Below are positions 1-7,346 of a DNA stretch of 9,552 nucleotides, in pieces. Every line of letters begins with the position of its first letter. Within the stretch, counting starts at the first letter, position 1. The stretch comes from Paracoccaceae bacterium. Lineage in GTDB: Bacteria; Pseudomonadota; Alphaproteobacteria; Rhodobacterales; Rhodobacteraceae. The DNA lies in assembly GCA_016937725.1 (NCBI GenBank), contig JAFGVZ010000114.1:1-9552 (forward strand), in the 5' to 3' direction. Below the pieces are notes generated by a model. That model searched no databases. It saw nothing but the letters and a program-made list of their open reading frames with translations, and was not told the origin of the DNA. The translations under genes and the position numbers were made by a program.

Positions 1-36
1 TAGTCTTTGCTGGTTTCCCAAGACCATGAGCCACGA

Positions 37-894
37 ATGCGCCACTCTCTGCCAACCGTTCCGCAGTTCTATGTGACCGCGCCGCAACCTTGCCCGTATT
101 TGCCGGGCCGGATGGAGCGAAAGCTGTTCACGGCACTGCATGGCGAACATGCAGAGGCGATGAATGACAAGCTGTCACAACAGGGCTTTCGGCGGTCGCA
201 AAACGTGCTCTATCGCCCGTCTTGTGCGGATTGCGCGGCCTGCTTGTCGGCGCGTATTCGCGTGGCCGATTTCACGCCGTCCCGGTCGCAACGGCGCATC
301 TTGAAGCGCAACGCTCATTTGCAGCGTGACGTGACCAGTGCCTGGGCGACAGAGGACCAATACGCGTTGTTCCGCCGCTATCTGGACCACCGCCACACGC
401 ATGGCGGCATGGCCGATATGGATGTGTTCGAATATTCTGCCATGATTGAAGAAACCCCGGTGCGCACCCGCGTGCTGGAATATCGTGACGCTGCAAGCGG
501 CCCGAATGGCCCCCTTATTGCCGCATGCCTCAGTGACGTGCTTGATGACGGGTTAAGCCTTGTCTATTCGTTCTTCGATCCAGAGCTGCGCGACCAATCG
601 CTGGGCAGTTTCATGATCCTTGACCAGATAGACCTTGCCCGCCGTGTGGGGCTGCCCTTTGTCTATCTGGGATATTGGGTGCCGGGCAGCCCGAAAATGG
701 ATTATAAGGCGCGCTTTGCGGCGCTGGATGTTTATCACGACGGCAAATGGCGCGAGATGGATGACCCACAGAAATTCTCTGGCGCGACGCACCCGCTATC
801 GGTGCAGCCAATTGCCGAACAGGTCGCCAAGCTTTCCTTGCCCACCGACATGGGCGGCCCAGTCGACATGGCTGCGCCGAAACCCCGGCGCTAA
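37..894 (+). CDS. bpt: Aspartate/glutamate leucyltransferase (bacterial N-end rule, Bpt)
   Basis: Cytosolic aminoacyl-tRNA-protein transferase that moves leucine from Leu-tRNA to proteins with N-terminal Asp or Glu, marking them for the ClpS/ClpAP N-end rule pathway. The 285-residue product has the usual Bpt length. The N-terminal ATE domain shows FYVTAPQPCPYLPGRMERK (residues 11-29, Cys19) and the cysteine cluster C63-x2-C66-x2-C69 after NVLYRPS; equivalent cysteines in the ATE family are linked to metal or redox chemistry. The C-terminal GNAT-like domain has YSFFDPELRDQSLGSF (177-192), then YLGYWVPGSPKMDYKARF (210-227), the hallmark of the family. The ATG at 37 is preferred over the in-frame TTG at 7 because homologues, as recalled, begin MRH-LP and the ten extra residues are not conserved; no strong Shine-Dalgarno is visible. 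The stop at 892-894 interlocks with that of the convergent gene. Function is confident from family motifs. Confidence 0.95.
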   Translation: MRHSLPTVPQFYVTAPQPCPYLPGRMERKLFTALHGEHAEAMNDKLSQQGFRRSQNVLYRPSCADCAACLSARIRVADFTPSRSQRRILKRNAHLQRDVTSAWATEDQYALFRRYLDHRHTHGGMADMDVFEYSAMIEETPVRTRVLEYRDAASGPNGPLIAACLSDVLDDGLSLVYSFFDPELRDQSLGSFMILDQIDLARRVGLPFVYLGYWVPGSPKMDYKARFAALDVYHDGKWREMDDPQKFSGATHPLSVQPIAEQVAKLSLPTDMGGPVDMAAPKPRR

Positions 895-1499
895 CCGCGG
901 AATATCTTGGCCGCCAACGCAACGCGGGCGGCCATTGTCAGCGCACAAAGCGCAGCAAAAACATAGGCCAAGGGTGCAAACCAGCCGGGCAGAAGGCAAA
1001 TCGCGATGAAAAACGCGATTGTTTCCGCGCCTTCCAGCAAACCTCCTGTAAAATAGAGCGATTTCACCCCATGGGCGGTGCTGCGCATTTTCTTTTTTTC
1101 GGCCAAGATAGCGTATCCTAGAAAAGACGCGCCATTGATGTAAAAGCTGGCCAGAAGCACTGCACCCGCAACGCCATTGCTGGCCGGGTCATACAGCACA
1201 AACGCCAAGGGAATAGCGGCATAGAACACGAAATCGCTGGTGATATCCAGATAGCCGCCAAAATCCGTTACGCCTTGCGCACGCGCCACTGCGCCATCCA
1301 GCCCATCCGCCACACGCGACGCAAGGATGAGCGCCACCGCCAGCAGGAAATGCCCGGCCACGATCGCCCCAGCCCCAGCCAGCCCGAAGGCCAGCCCGAT
1401 CAGCGTGACCATATTCGCGGTCAGCCCAGTGCGTGCGATCTGGCCACCGATCAGGTCAAGAGGCGGGTCAATGAGCGGGCGTAGATGACGGTCAAGCAT
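891..1499 (-). CDS. ynjF: CDP-alcohol phosphatidyltransferase family membrane protein, YnjF-like
   Basis: Integral membrane enzyme of the CDP-alcohol phosphotransferase family, which joins a CDP-activated lipid or alcohol to a second alcohol with release of CMP. The 202-residue product carries the metal and CMP-binding signature D65-x2-D68-G69-x2-A72-R73-x7-G81-x3-D85-x3-D89, with all four aspartates present. Hydrophobic stretches at about 30-60, 91-103, 108-133, 158-170 and 172-198 fit the family's six-helix fold. The N-terminus MLDRHLRPLI, the length and the YFTGGLLEGAET segment (149-160) match E. coli YnjF as recalled. The ATG at 1499 is chosen because residues upstream of it in the same frame (to 1736) run into the neighbour's promoter and signal peptide and look non-coding; a modest GAAGG lies about 10 bases upstream. 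Its alcohol substrate cannot be told from sequence. It is divergent from the YnjBCD-like operon and convergent with bpt. Confidence 0.9.
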   Translation of the reverse strand: MLDRHLRPLIDPPLDLIGGQIARTGLTANMVTLIGLAFGLAGAGAIVAGHFLLAVALILASRVADGLDGAVARAQGVTDFGGYLDITSDFVFYAAIPLAFVLYDPASNGVAGAVLLASFYINGASFLGYAILAEKKKMRSTAHGVKSLYFTGGLLEGAETIAFFIAICLLPGWFAPLAYVFAALCALTMAARVALAAKIFRG

Positions 1500-1656
1500 G
1501 GGTCTTGGGCCTTCGAAATCTTGCAACGGGTGTTCACTATACGCGACGCACATAGCGAATGTTTCACGATAAGGTGTCGCAACCTGAAACTTACCGTAAC
1601 CTTTGACAGTTTCGTATCGTAAAGGCACATATGGGAAAAACAGGAAGGACCACCTT
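1500..1656. promoter_or_regulatory. Divergent intergenic promoter region between ynjF-like and ynjB-like genes
   Basis: This 157-base gap must hold promoters for both divergent units. On the plus strand a perfect -35 hexamer TTGACA lies at 1603-1608, but the -10 at 17-19 bases spacing (about 1626-1633, CACATATG) is poor. On the minus strand a good -10 (TATAGT, plus-strand 1536-1541) lies 36 bases before the ynjF start, with no clear -35. Two small dyads flank or overlap the plus -35: TTACCGTAA at 1591-1599, and GAAACT (1586-1591) with AGTTTC (1608-1613), 16 bases apart. These could be operator half-sites. A strong ribosome binding site AGGAAGGA (1642-1649) precedes the ATG at 1657 by 7 bases. 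Promoter assignment is by eye only, and alphaproteobacterial -10 boxes are often degenerate. Confidence 0.4.
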
Positions 1657-2868
1657 ATGCGATTTTTGAGCTGCGCGGCGGCCTGCGCGATGGCTTTTTC
1701 ACTGCCAGCCACGGCCCAGACACCAGACCCGGCCAATTGGCCCGCCGTTTTGGAAGAAGCACGCGGTCAGACGGTCTATTGGCATGCTTGGGGCGGCGAT
1801 CCGCGGATCAACGCTTTTATTGAGGAGGTGGGGGCAGAGCTGTCTCAGCGCCATGGCGTGACCTTGGAACATGTCCGCTTGGCCGATACCGCAGACGCCG
1901 TCACCCGCGTGGTGTCAGAGCGCGCGGCAGGCCGCGACACCGGCGGCGCGGTCGATGCCATCTGGATCAACGGGGCGAATTTCGCCTCTATGAAAGAGCA
2001 AGGCCTGCTCTTTGGCCCCTTCGCCGAAAGCTTGCCAAACTGGCCGCTGGTCGATACGGACGCCAACCCCGCCATCCTGATTGACTTTACCTTGCCGGTC
2101 GAAGGCTATGGCAGCCCTTGGGCGATGTTCCAAATGGTGTTCGAATATGACAGCGCGGCAGTGCCGGAACCGCCCCGCTCACTGGAAGCTTTGCGCACAT
2201 GGATTGCCGACAATCCCGGACGTTTCACCTATCCGCAGCCGCCCGATTTTCTTGGCACCAGCTTTCTGAAACAGGCACTCTACGGCGTTCTGGACGACCC
2301 AACAGTGCTGCTGGGTCCAAGCGAAGCAGTGGATTACGACGCCGTAACGGCACCGCTTTGGGCGTTCCTCGACGAGATCACGCCAAACCTGTGGCGCTCC
2401 GGTCGTGCCTACCCGGCCAATGAACCCGCGCTTGGCCAGCTACTGGCGGATGGCGAGGTTGATATCGGCTTTTCCTTCAACCCCGGTCGGGCCTCTGCCG
2501 CCATTTCTGATGGCGAATTACCCGACACCGTGCGCACCATGGTGTTTGAAGAAGGCACACTGGCGAATTCATCCTACCTGTCGATCCCGTATAATGCAGC
2601 CAACCAAGCGGGTGCGCTTGTTCTGGCGAACCTGATCCTTGACCCGGAAATTCAGGCACTGGCCCAAGACCCCGCCGTTCTGGGCTTTCAGACCGTATTG
2701 GGCATGGACAGGCTAGCACCAGTAGACCGCGCGCGCTTTGATGCATTGGAGTTGGGCATTGCCACGCTGGCACCCGACGAAATGGGCACCGGCTTGCTAG
2801 AGCCGCACCCAAGCTGGATGACGCGCATCGCCGCCGACTGGACCGAACGCTACGGCACCGCCCAGTGA
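1657..2868 (+). CDS. ynjB: ABC transporter periplasmic substrate-binding protein, YnjB-like
   Basis: Periplasmic solute receptor of an ABC importer, 403 residues, related to the ThiB/iron/polyamine type of binding proteins. An export signal is evident: Arg2, a hydrophobic stretch at 3-15, and a likely signal peptidase I site after PATA (residue 20) before QTPDP. Mature-protein segments typical of YnjB are GQTVYWHAWGGDPRIN (37-52), RLADTADAVTRV (74-85), GGAVDAIWINGANF (96-109) and GYGSPWAMFQMVFEY (150-164). The protein ends with the GLLEPHPSWM region. The ATG at 1657 is chosen over an in-frame ATG at 1603 because AGGAAGGA lies 7 bases before it and the signal peptide begins there; the 1603 ATG would overlap the TTGACA element. 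The gene is first in the operon, and its TGA overlaps the permease GTG by 4 bases. The cargo is unknown; the E. coli homologue is also without a settled substrate as far as I recall. Confidence 0.9.
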   Translation: MRFLSCAAACAMAFSLPATAQTPDPANWPAVLEEARGQTVYWHAWGGDPRINAFIEEVGAELSQRHGVTLEHVRLADTADAVTRVVSERAAGRDTGGAVDAIWINGANFASMKEQGLLFGPFAESLPNWPLVDTDANPAILIDFTLPVEGYGSPWAMFQMVFEYDSAAVPEPPRSLEALRTWIADNPGRFTYPQPPDFLGTSFLKQALYGVLDDPTVLLGPSEAVDYDAVTAPLWAFLDEITPNLWRSGRAYPANEPALGQLLADGEVDIGFSFNPGRASAAISDGELPDTVRTMVFEEGTLANSSYLSIPYNAANQAGALVLANLILDPEIQALAQDPAVLGFQTVLGMDRLAPVDRARFDALELGIATLAPDEMGTGLLEPHPSWMTRIAADWTERYGTAQ

Positions 2869-4526
2869 TCCGCGCCGCGCCGGGACTGGTGGTCGCGCTC
2901 ATGGCGCTGCCGGTCGCGGCGGGGCTGGCGGGCGCCTTTCTGCCCGCATTCGGTTTCTTCCCCGCGTTGGGGGGCGATCGCTTCAGCCTAGAGCCGTGGC
3001 GCGCCTTGCTGGTATGGCCCGGACTTGGCGCAGCGGTCCGCCTGTCGCTGGTCACGGGTATTGGCGCGACCTTGCTGTCACTGGCTGCAACCCTTCTCAT
3101 CGTGGCCGCGTGGCAAGGCACGCGCAGCTTTCGCGTGGTGACAAGCCTGCTTGCACCCTTGTTATCGTTGCCCCATGCAGCGGCAGCCTTTGGGCTGGCA
3201 TTCCTGATCGCGCCCTCGGGCTGGGTGGCGCGCGCCCTGTCGCCTTGGGCCACCGGGTGGGAGCGCCCGCCCGACCTGCTGATCGTGAACGACCCCGCAG
3301 GGCTGGCCCTGATCGCAGGGCTGGTCATGAAGGAAGTGCCCTTCCTGCTACTGATGACGCTTGCCGCCTTGGGCCAAGCCGACAGCGCGCGCCGCATGGC
3401 GGTGGCACGCAGCCTTGGATATGGGCGCGTGACGGGCTGGGCCAAGACGGTTTTACCCAGTATTTACCGCCAAATCCGCCTACCGGTCTTTGCGGTGCTG
3501 GCCTATTCCATGTCGGTGGTGGATGTCGCGCTTATCCTTGGCCCGACGCGCCCGCCAACGCTGGCAGTGCAGGTCTTGGACTGGATGACATCACCCGATC
3601 TAAGCCTGCGCTTTCTGGCCAGCGCGGGTGCGGTTTTACAACTGTTACTAGTGCTTGGGGCCTTGGGGGCTTGGGTGTTGGCAGAACGGCTGGTCGCGGC
3701 ACGGGGTCGGCTATGGGCAGCCAGTGGTGGGCGCGGGCAAGCGCTGGACCTACCGCTGCGCGCACTCAGCACATTGCCCATGGGCCTGATTGCCGCGGGC
3801 GTGGGGCTGGGCTTGGTTGGCCTTGGGCTTTGGTCCGTATCCGGGCTATGGCGCTTTCCGGACCTGCTGCCACAAAGCTACGGATTGCGTGTCTGGTCAG
3901 ACCAATCTGCGCAGCTTTGGCGGCTGACGGCGACCACGGCCACCTTGGCGGGGCTATCGGCCTTGATCGCGCTTATTCTGACCGTGGCTTACCTTCAGGC
4001 CGGAGCGTCGCACTCTGTCGGGATCATCTACCTACCGCTTTTGGTGCCGCAGATCGCCTTTCTGCCCGGATTATCGGCCCTTGGGTTATGGGCGGGGCTG
4101 GACGGGTCGCTTGGCGCGGTCTTGGCCGTCCATCTGGTGTTCGTGTTGCCCTATGTGGCGCTGTCGCTGGCGGACCCCTGGCGCGCTTGGGACGCCCGCG
4201 CGGGGCTTGCAGCGGCAACGCTCGGGGCAGGGCCGTGGCGCGTGTTGACCAGGGTGCGTTTGCCCATGCTGCTGCGGGCGCTGTGCATTGCCTTCGCCGT
4301 GGGGTTTGCAACATCGGTGGCGCAATATTTGCCCACGCTGCTGATTGGCGCAGGTAGGGTCAGCACCCTGACAACAGAGGCCGTGGCACTTGCTGCCTCT
4401 GGCAATCGCAGGCTGATCGGGGTTTGGGCCATCATGCAAATGGCGCTGCCCATGCTGGTCTTTATCATGGCACTGGCGGTTCCAGCTTGGATCGCCCGAC
4501 ACCGGCAGGGGGTAAAGGTGGCATGA
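2865..4526 (+). CDS. ynjC: ABC transporter permease, two fused membrane halves, YnjC-like
   Basis: Inner-membrane channel of the importer, 553 residues, built as a tandem fusion of two binding-protein-dependent permease domains, so one chain can supply both halves, as in ThiP and YnjC. The two ATPase-docking EAA-type loops are visible: MAVARSLGYGRVTGWAKTVLP at about 178-198 and GLAAATLGAGPWRVLTRVRLP at about 447-467, each following several hydrophobic segments. The halves meet around residues 285-300, where a charged linker is followed by a new helix at about 300-325. The start is GTG at 2865 inside the GTGA overlap with the upstream stop, which implies translational coupling; no in-frame ATG offers a better N-terminus, since the first membrane helix begins almost immediately (AAPGLVVALMALPVAAGLAGA). 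Its own stop overlaps the ATPase start as ATGA. The fused architecture and gene order make the YnjC assignment firm at family level. Confidence 0.9.
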   Translation: MIRAAPGLVVALMALPVAAGLAGAFLPAFGFFPALGGDRFSLEPWRALLVWPGLGAAVRLSLVTGIGATLLSLAATLLIVAAWQGTRSFRVVTSLLAPLLSLPHAAAAFGLAFLIAPSGWVARALSPWATGWERPPDLLIVNDPAGLALIAGLVMKEVPFLLLMTLAALGQADSARRMAVARSLGYGRVTGWAKTVLPSIYRQIRLPVFAVLAYSMSVVDVALILGPTRPPTLAVQVLDWMTSPDLSLRFLASAGAVLQLLLVLGALGAWVLAERLVAARGRLWAASGGRGQALDLPLRALSTLPMGLIAAGVGLGLVGLGLWSVSGLWRFPDLLPQSYGLRVWSDQSAQLWRLTATTATLAGLSALIALILTVAYLQAGASHSVGIIYLPLLVPQIAFLPGLSALGLWAGLDGSLGAVLAVHLVFVLPYVALSLADPWRAWDARAGLAAATLGAGPWRVLTRVRLPMLLRALCIAFAVGFATSVAQYLPTLLIGAGRVSTLTTEAVALAASGNRRLIGVWAIMQMALPMLVFIMALAVPAWIARHRQGVKVA

Positions 4527-5152
4527 GCTTGCAACTGGACAAATTACGCATCTTGCGGAAGGACCATGCCATGGTCGCGCTGGACTTGACGGTCGCACCG
4601 GGAGAGGTGTTGACCATCATGGGCCCGTCGGGCTGCGGTAAATCCACGTTGCTGGCAGCACTTGTGGGTGCATTGCCGGCTGCCTTTTCCATGACAGGCC
4701 GCGTTCTGCTGGAGGGGCGCGAGGTGACACATCTGCCGCCCCATAAGCGGCAAATGGGACTTTTATTTCAAGACGATATCTTGTTTCCGCATCTGTCAGT
4801 CGCGGGTAATCTGGGCTTTGGACTACCGCGCAACATTCCAAACCGCGCCGCTCGCATTGCCGAGGCGTTGCGCGCCGCCGGGTTAGAGGGCATGGGTCCG
4901 CGCGATCCCGCCACGCTCTCTGGGGGCCAACGCGCGCGGGTGGCGCTTATGCGCACGCTTCTCAGCGCGCCGCGCGCCTTGCTGCTGGATGAGCCATTCT
5001 CGAAGCTGGACACGGGATTGCGCGACCAAATTCGCGCCTTTACCTTTCAGCAAGCGCAGGATTTGCCGACCATACTTGTCACACATGATATGGACGACGC
5101 GCGGGCGGCAAAGGGGGCCATCCTGTCAGTGACTGGCGAGCTGCTTAGCTGA
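4523..5152 (+). CDS. ynjD: ABC transporter ATP-binding protein, YnjD-like
   Basis: Cytoplasmic ATPase that powers the importer, 209 residues. All nucleotide-binding motifs are intact: Walker A GPSGCGKST (34-42), Q-loop Gln83 in LLFQDDILFPHLSV, ABC signature LSGGQ (132-136), Walker B LLLDEP (153-158, Asp156 and catalytic Glu157), D-loop SKLD (160-163) and switch His188 in VTHDMDDA. It stops soon after the switch region, so it lacks the C-terminal TOBE regulatory domain of MalK/PotA-type ATPases; this short form is usual for ThiQ/YnjD. The ATG at 4523 lies in a 4-base ATGA overlap with the permease stop, and the in-frame sequence upstream is permease reading in another frame. It is the last gene of the operon. 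Its final codon and stop overlap by 8 bases with the convergent kinase gene, leaving no room for a separate terminator. Confidence 0.92.
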   Translation: MSLQLDKLRILRKDHAMVALDLTVAPGEVLTIMGPSGCGKSTLLAALVGALPAAFSMTGRVLLEGREVTHLPPHKRQMGLLFQDDILFPHLSVAGNLGFGLPRNIPNRAARIAEALRAAGLEGMGPRDPATLSGGQRARVALMRTLLSAPRALLLDEPFSKLDTGLRDQIRAFTFQQAQDLPTILVTHDMDDARAAKGAILSVTGELLS

Positions 5153-7346
5153 CTTCGCTTTCGGAAAAGAAATCCAGAAGCGTCTCGCGCAGACGATCCA
5201 GCTTCAGTGGCTTCGTCAGGCAAGCGTCGAACCCGGCCTGCAAATAGCTTTCAACCTGATAGGACATCGCATTTGCCGTGAATGCGAATGCCGGCGTTTG
5301 CGGTCGCCCGGCATGCTTTTCATCGCATCGAATGGTGTTCAACAGCGTGACCCCGTCCATTCCCGGCATCGAAATATCAAGGATCATCAGGTCAAATCGC
5401 GCGCTCTTGGTTTTTTCCAGCGCGTCAAGACCGTCATTTGCCAGTGTCACGCGGGCCCCCAACTGACCAAGCATCATGCTCAGGATCATCTGGTTGGTGC
5501 GGTTGTCATCTGCGGCAAGAATAGACAACGCGGGCAGACGACGATCGCCCGAGCGCTCCATGCGGTCAGGGGCTGCCGGGTCGGTCGCAGATTCTGGCGC
5601 AAGCGGAATCGGCAAAGTTACCTTGATCTTGGTGCCCACCTGCGCCGTGCTTTGGGTTTCGATCTCGCCGTCCATAAGGTCGACCAAGTTGCGCACGATC
5701 GCCATGCCCAGCCCCGTGCCCCCGAACCGCCGCGAAATGCTGCTATCGGCCTGCACGAAAGGATCGAACAATCGCGCGTGTTGGGCATCCGTCATCCCAA
5801 TGCCGCTGTCTTCAACGGTCAGGATGACGGTGTTTTCATCGGGCGCTTCAATGGCAACATTCACAAAGCCTCTCTCTGTGAATTTCAGCGCATTCGAGAT
5901 CAGGTTGTGCAGGATTTGCGTCAGGCGTTGCGCATCGCCCAGACGGTCACGGCCCATTGGATCATCAATCTGAACCGCAAAGGACAGCCGCTTTTCGGAC
6001 GCGCGCAGCGTGTGAACTTCTTCGGTGCGGCGCGCCAGATCGGTCAGGGAAAAGGCGGTGTGTTCCAGCTCCAAAGCATCCGCTTCGATCTTGGACATAT
6101 CCAGAAGATCATTGATAATCCCCATCAGCAGGCTGCCGCTGTCGCGCAGGATATCCAGCATCCTGACCTGCGCCGGGTCTTTGATCATTTCTTCCAAGAT
6201 ATCGGAGATACCAAGAATCCCGTTCAGCGGCGTCCGAATCTCGTGGCTCATTTTCGCAAGGAAATTGGATTTGGCGATATTTGCGCGATAGGCTTCAGCC
6301 AAGGCCGCTTCGCGCGCCTGTTCTGCCAAGACCATCTCTGTCACGTCTGTCACAGAATAGACGACCGACGCGGCCTCTACCCCGTCACGGGCGATAGGTG
6401 CGGCGTTGATCGACGCATATCGCAAGCCATCCGGACAATGCAGGGCAATGCGATGGTTCTCGACCAGTTGCCCGGTGCGGCGCACAATGCTGAAGGGTTC
6501 CATCTCGTCCGGGACGGCTTTGCCGTTGATGTCTGTAATCCGCCAGTTGGGAGAGTTATATTGCTGTCCTTCCATCTCTGCGATGGTCACACCCAGAACG
6601 CGCTCGGCCTCGTCATTGGCATAGACAATCCTGCCATCTTGGGAAAGGACGACAAAGCCAGCCGCGTTGGTGCTGACAATCCCCTTCAGAAAAGCACGTT
6701 CGCGCGCCAATTCATCCTGAGCGCGGCGCATTTCGATCATGGTCCTACGGCGCATCACCACCGACCGCACCACATCTGCGAACGAGCGCAGAAGGTAGAT
6801 TTCACCGGGAAGGAACTGGCCCGTATTCGTAACGCTGTCGAACCCGACAAACCCCACCAACGCGTCCTCGTCGATCATCGGGACAACCAGAAGCGAGCGA
6901 ATCCCTTGTTGCGACAGGAATTCGTATTCCGCCGATTCGACAGGCATGTCTTCGATATTGGGCAGATGAAACGCTATGCCCGCACGGATCGGGGCCAGCA
7001 TCCAGTCAAAGGCTTCCACCGGCAAATCTTGCAAATGCTCGATCATCGGTTCAGTTGCGTCGCTGCACCATTCGTGGGTGTTACTGCCTGTGTCGCCTTC
7101 TATGGTAAAGACATACACGCGGTCACGCCCCGTGAACGTGCCCAGCTGTGCAAGGCCGTCCTGCACAACGCAATCCACATCCTCGATCGAAGCTGACAGC
7201 ATCCGATTTATCAGAGTCACGACAAGCGCCTGAATCTCTGTCAGACGTTGTTCATTGTTGCCATCCGGCCCATTGGGCCATTGATCTGTGTTTGGCACAC
7301 GCAATCCCCGCCACCGGCGCCGGACAAAGTCGGCCTGATCCACCAT
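5145..7346 (-). CDS. Hybrid sensor histidine kinase (GAF-PAS-HisKA-HATPase-REC), soluble
   Basis: A 733-residue phosphorelay kinase with no membrane helix or signal peptide, so it should sense an internal cue. Domains in order: a GAF-like sensor (about 39-199, with SLLVVPMIDEDALVGFVGFD at 151-170); a short helical linker rich in Arg/Glu (200-222); a PAS domain (about 223-340) with YANDEAERVLG and a SVTDVTE ending; HisKA with phosphoacceptor His368 in SHEIRTPLNG; and the ATPase with N-box NLISNALKF (481-489), G1 DSGIGM (513-518), F-box FDPFVQADSS and G2 GGTGLGM (542-548). A receiver domain follows, with acidic pair Asp613/Asp614, phosphoacceptor Asp657 in LMILDISMPGMDG, Thr690 and Lys712 (TKPL). 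The ATG at 7346 is preferred to one 45 bases upstream because AGGAAG sits 6 bases before it. No HPt domain or response-regulator partner lies in the window, so phosphate must pass to a protein encoded elsewhere. The ligand is unknown. Confidence 0.93.
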   Translation of the reverse strand: MVDQADFVRRRWRGLRVPNTDQWPNGPDGNNEQRLTEIQALVVTLINRMLSASIEDVDCVVQDGLAQLGTFTGRDRVYVFTIEGDTGSNTHEWCSDATEPMIEHLQDLPVEAFDWMLAPIRAGIAFHLPNIEDMPVESAEYEFLSQQGIRSLLVVPMIDEDALVGFVGFDSVTNTGQFLPGEIYLLRSFADVVRSVVMRRRTMIEMRRAQDELARERAFLKGIVSTNAAGFVVLSQDGRIVYANDEAERVLGVTIAEMEGQQYNSPNWRITDINGKAVPDEMEPFSIVRRTGQLVENHRIALHCPDGLRYASINAAPIARDGVEAASVVYSVTDVTEMVLAEQAREAALAEAYRANIAKSNFLAKMSHEIRTPLNGILGISDILEEMIKDPAQVRMLDILRDSGSLLMGIINDLLDMSKIEADALELEHTAFSLTDLARRTEEVHTLRASEKRLSFAVQIDDPMGRDRLGDAQRLTQILHNLISNALKFTERGFVNVAIEAPDENTVILTVEDSGIGMTDAQHARLFDPFVQADSSISRRFGGTGLGMAIVRNLVDLMDGEIETQSTAQVGTKIKVTLPIPLAPESATDPAAPDRMERSGDRRLPALSILAADDNRTNQMILSMMLGQLGARVTLANDGLDALEKTKSARFDLMILDISMPGMDGVTLLNTIRCDEKHAGRPQTPAFAFTANAMSYQVESYLQAGFDACLTKPLKLDRLRETLLDFFSESEVS

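Noticed and set aside
1560..1656. Thiamine pyrophosphate riboswitch upstream of the ThiB-like binding protein.
   Set aside because: The conserved CTGAGA and GATCTGGATAATGCCAGC-type cores are absent, and the operon resembles YnjBCD more than ThiBPQ.
1657..1716. Lipoprotein signal in the binding protein because of Cys6 and Cys10.
   Set aside because: Both cysteines are too close to the start, inside or before the hydrophobic core, without a proper lipobox; PATA-Q fits signal peptidase I cleavage.
1500..1736. N-terminal extension of the YnjF-like protein by 79 residues, starting at 1736.
   Set aside because: It would run through the signal-peptide codons and promoter of the divergent binding-protein gene, and the family N-terminus MLDRHLRP begins at 1499.
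2996..4357. A 453-codon frame overlapping the permease gene on the same strand.
   Set aside because: It is an alternate frame of the permease; the product is Gly/Arg/Ala-rich without motifs, while the permease frame shows both EAA loops and membrane helices.
5298..7196. A 632-codon open frame on the plus strand opposite the histidine kinase gene.
   Set aside because: It is fully antisense to a gene with every kinase and receiver motif intact; its translation shows no domain or hydrophobic pattern and is rich in His, Arg and Gln, as expected for a GC-rich antisense shadow.
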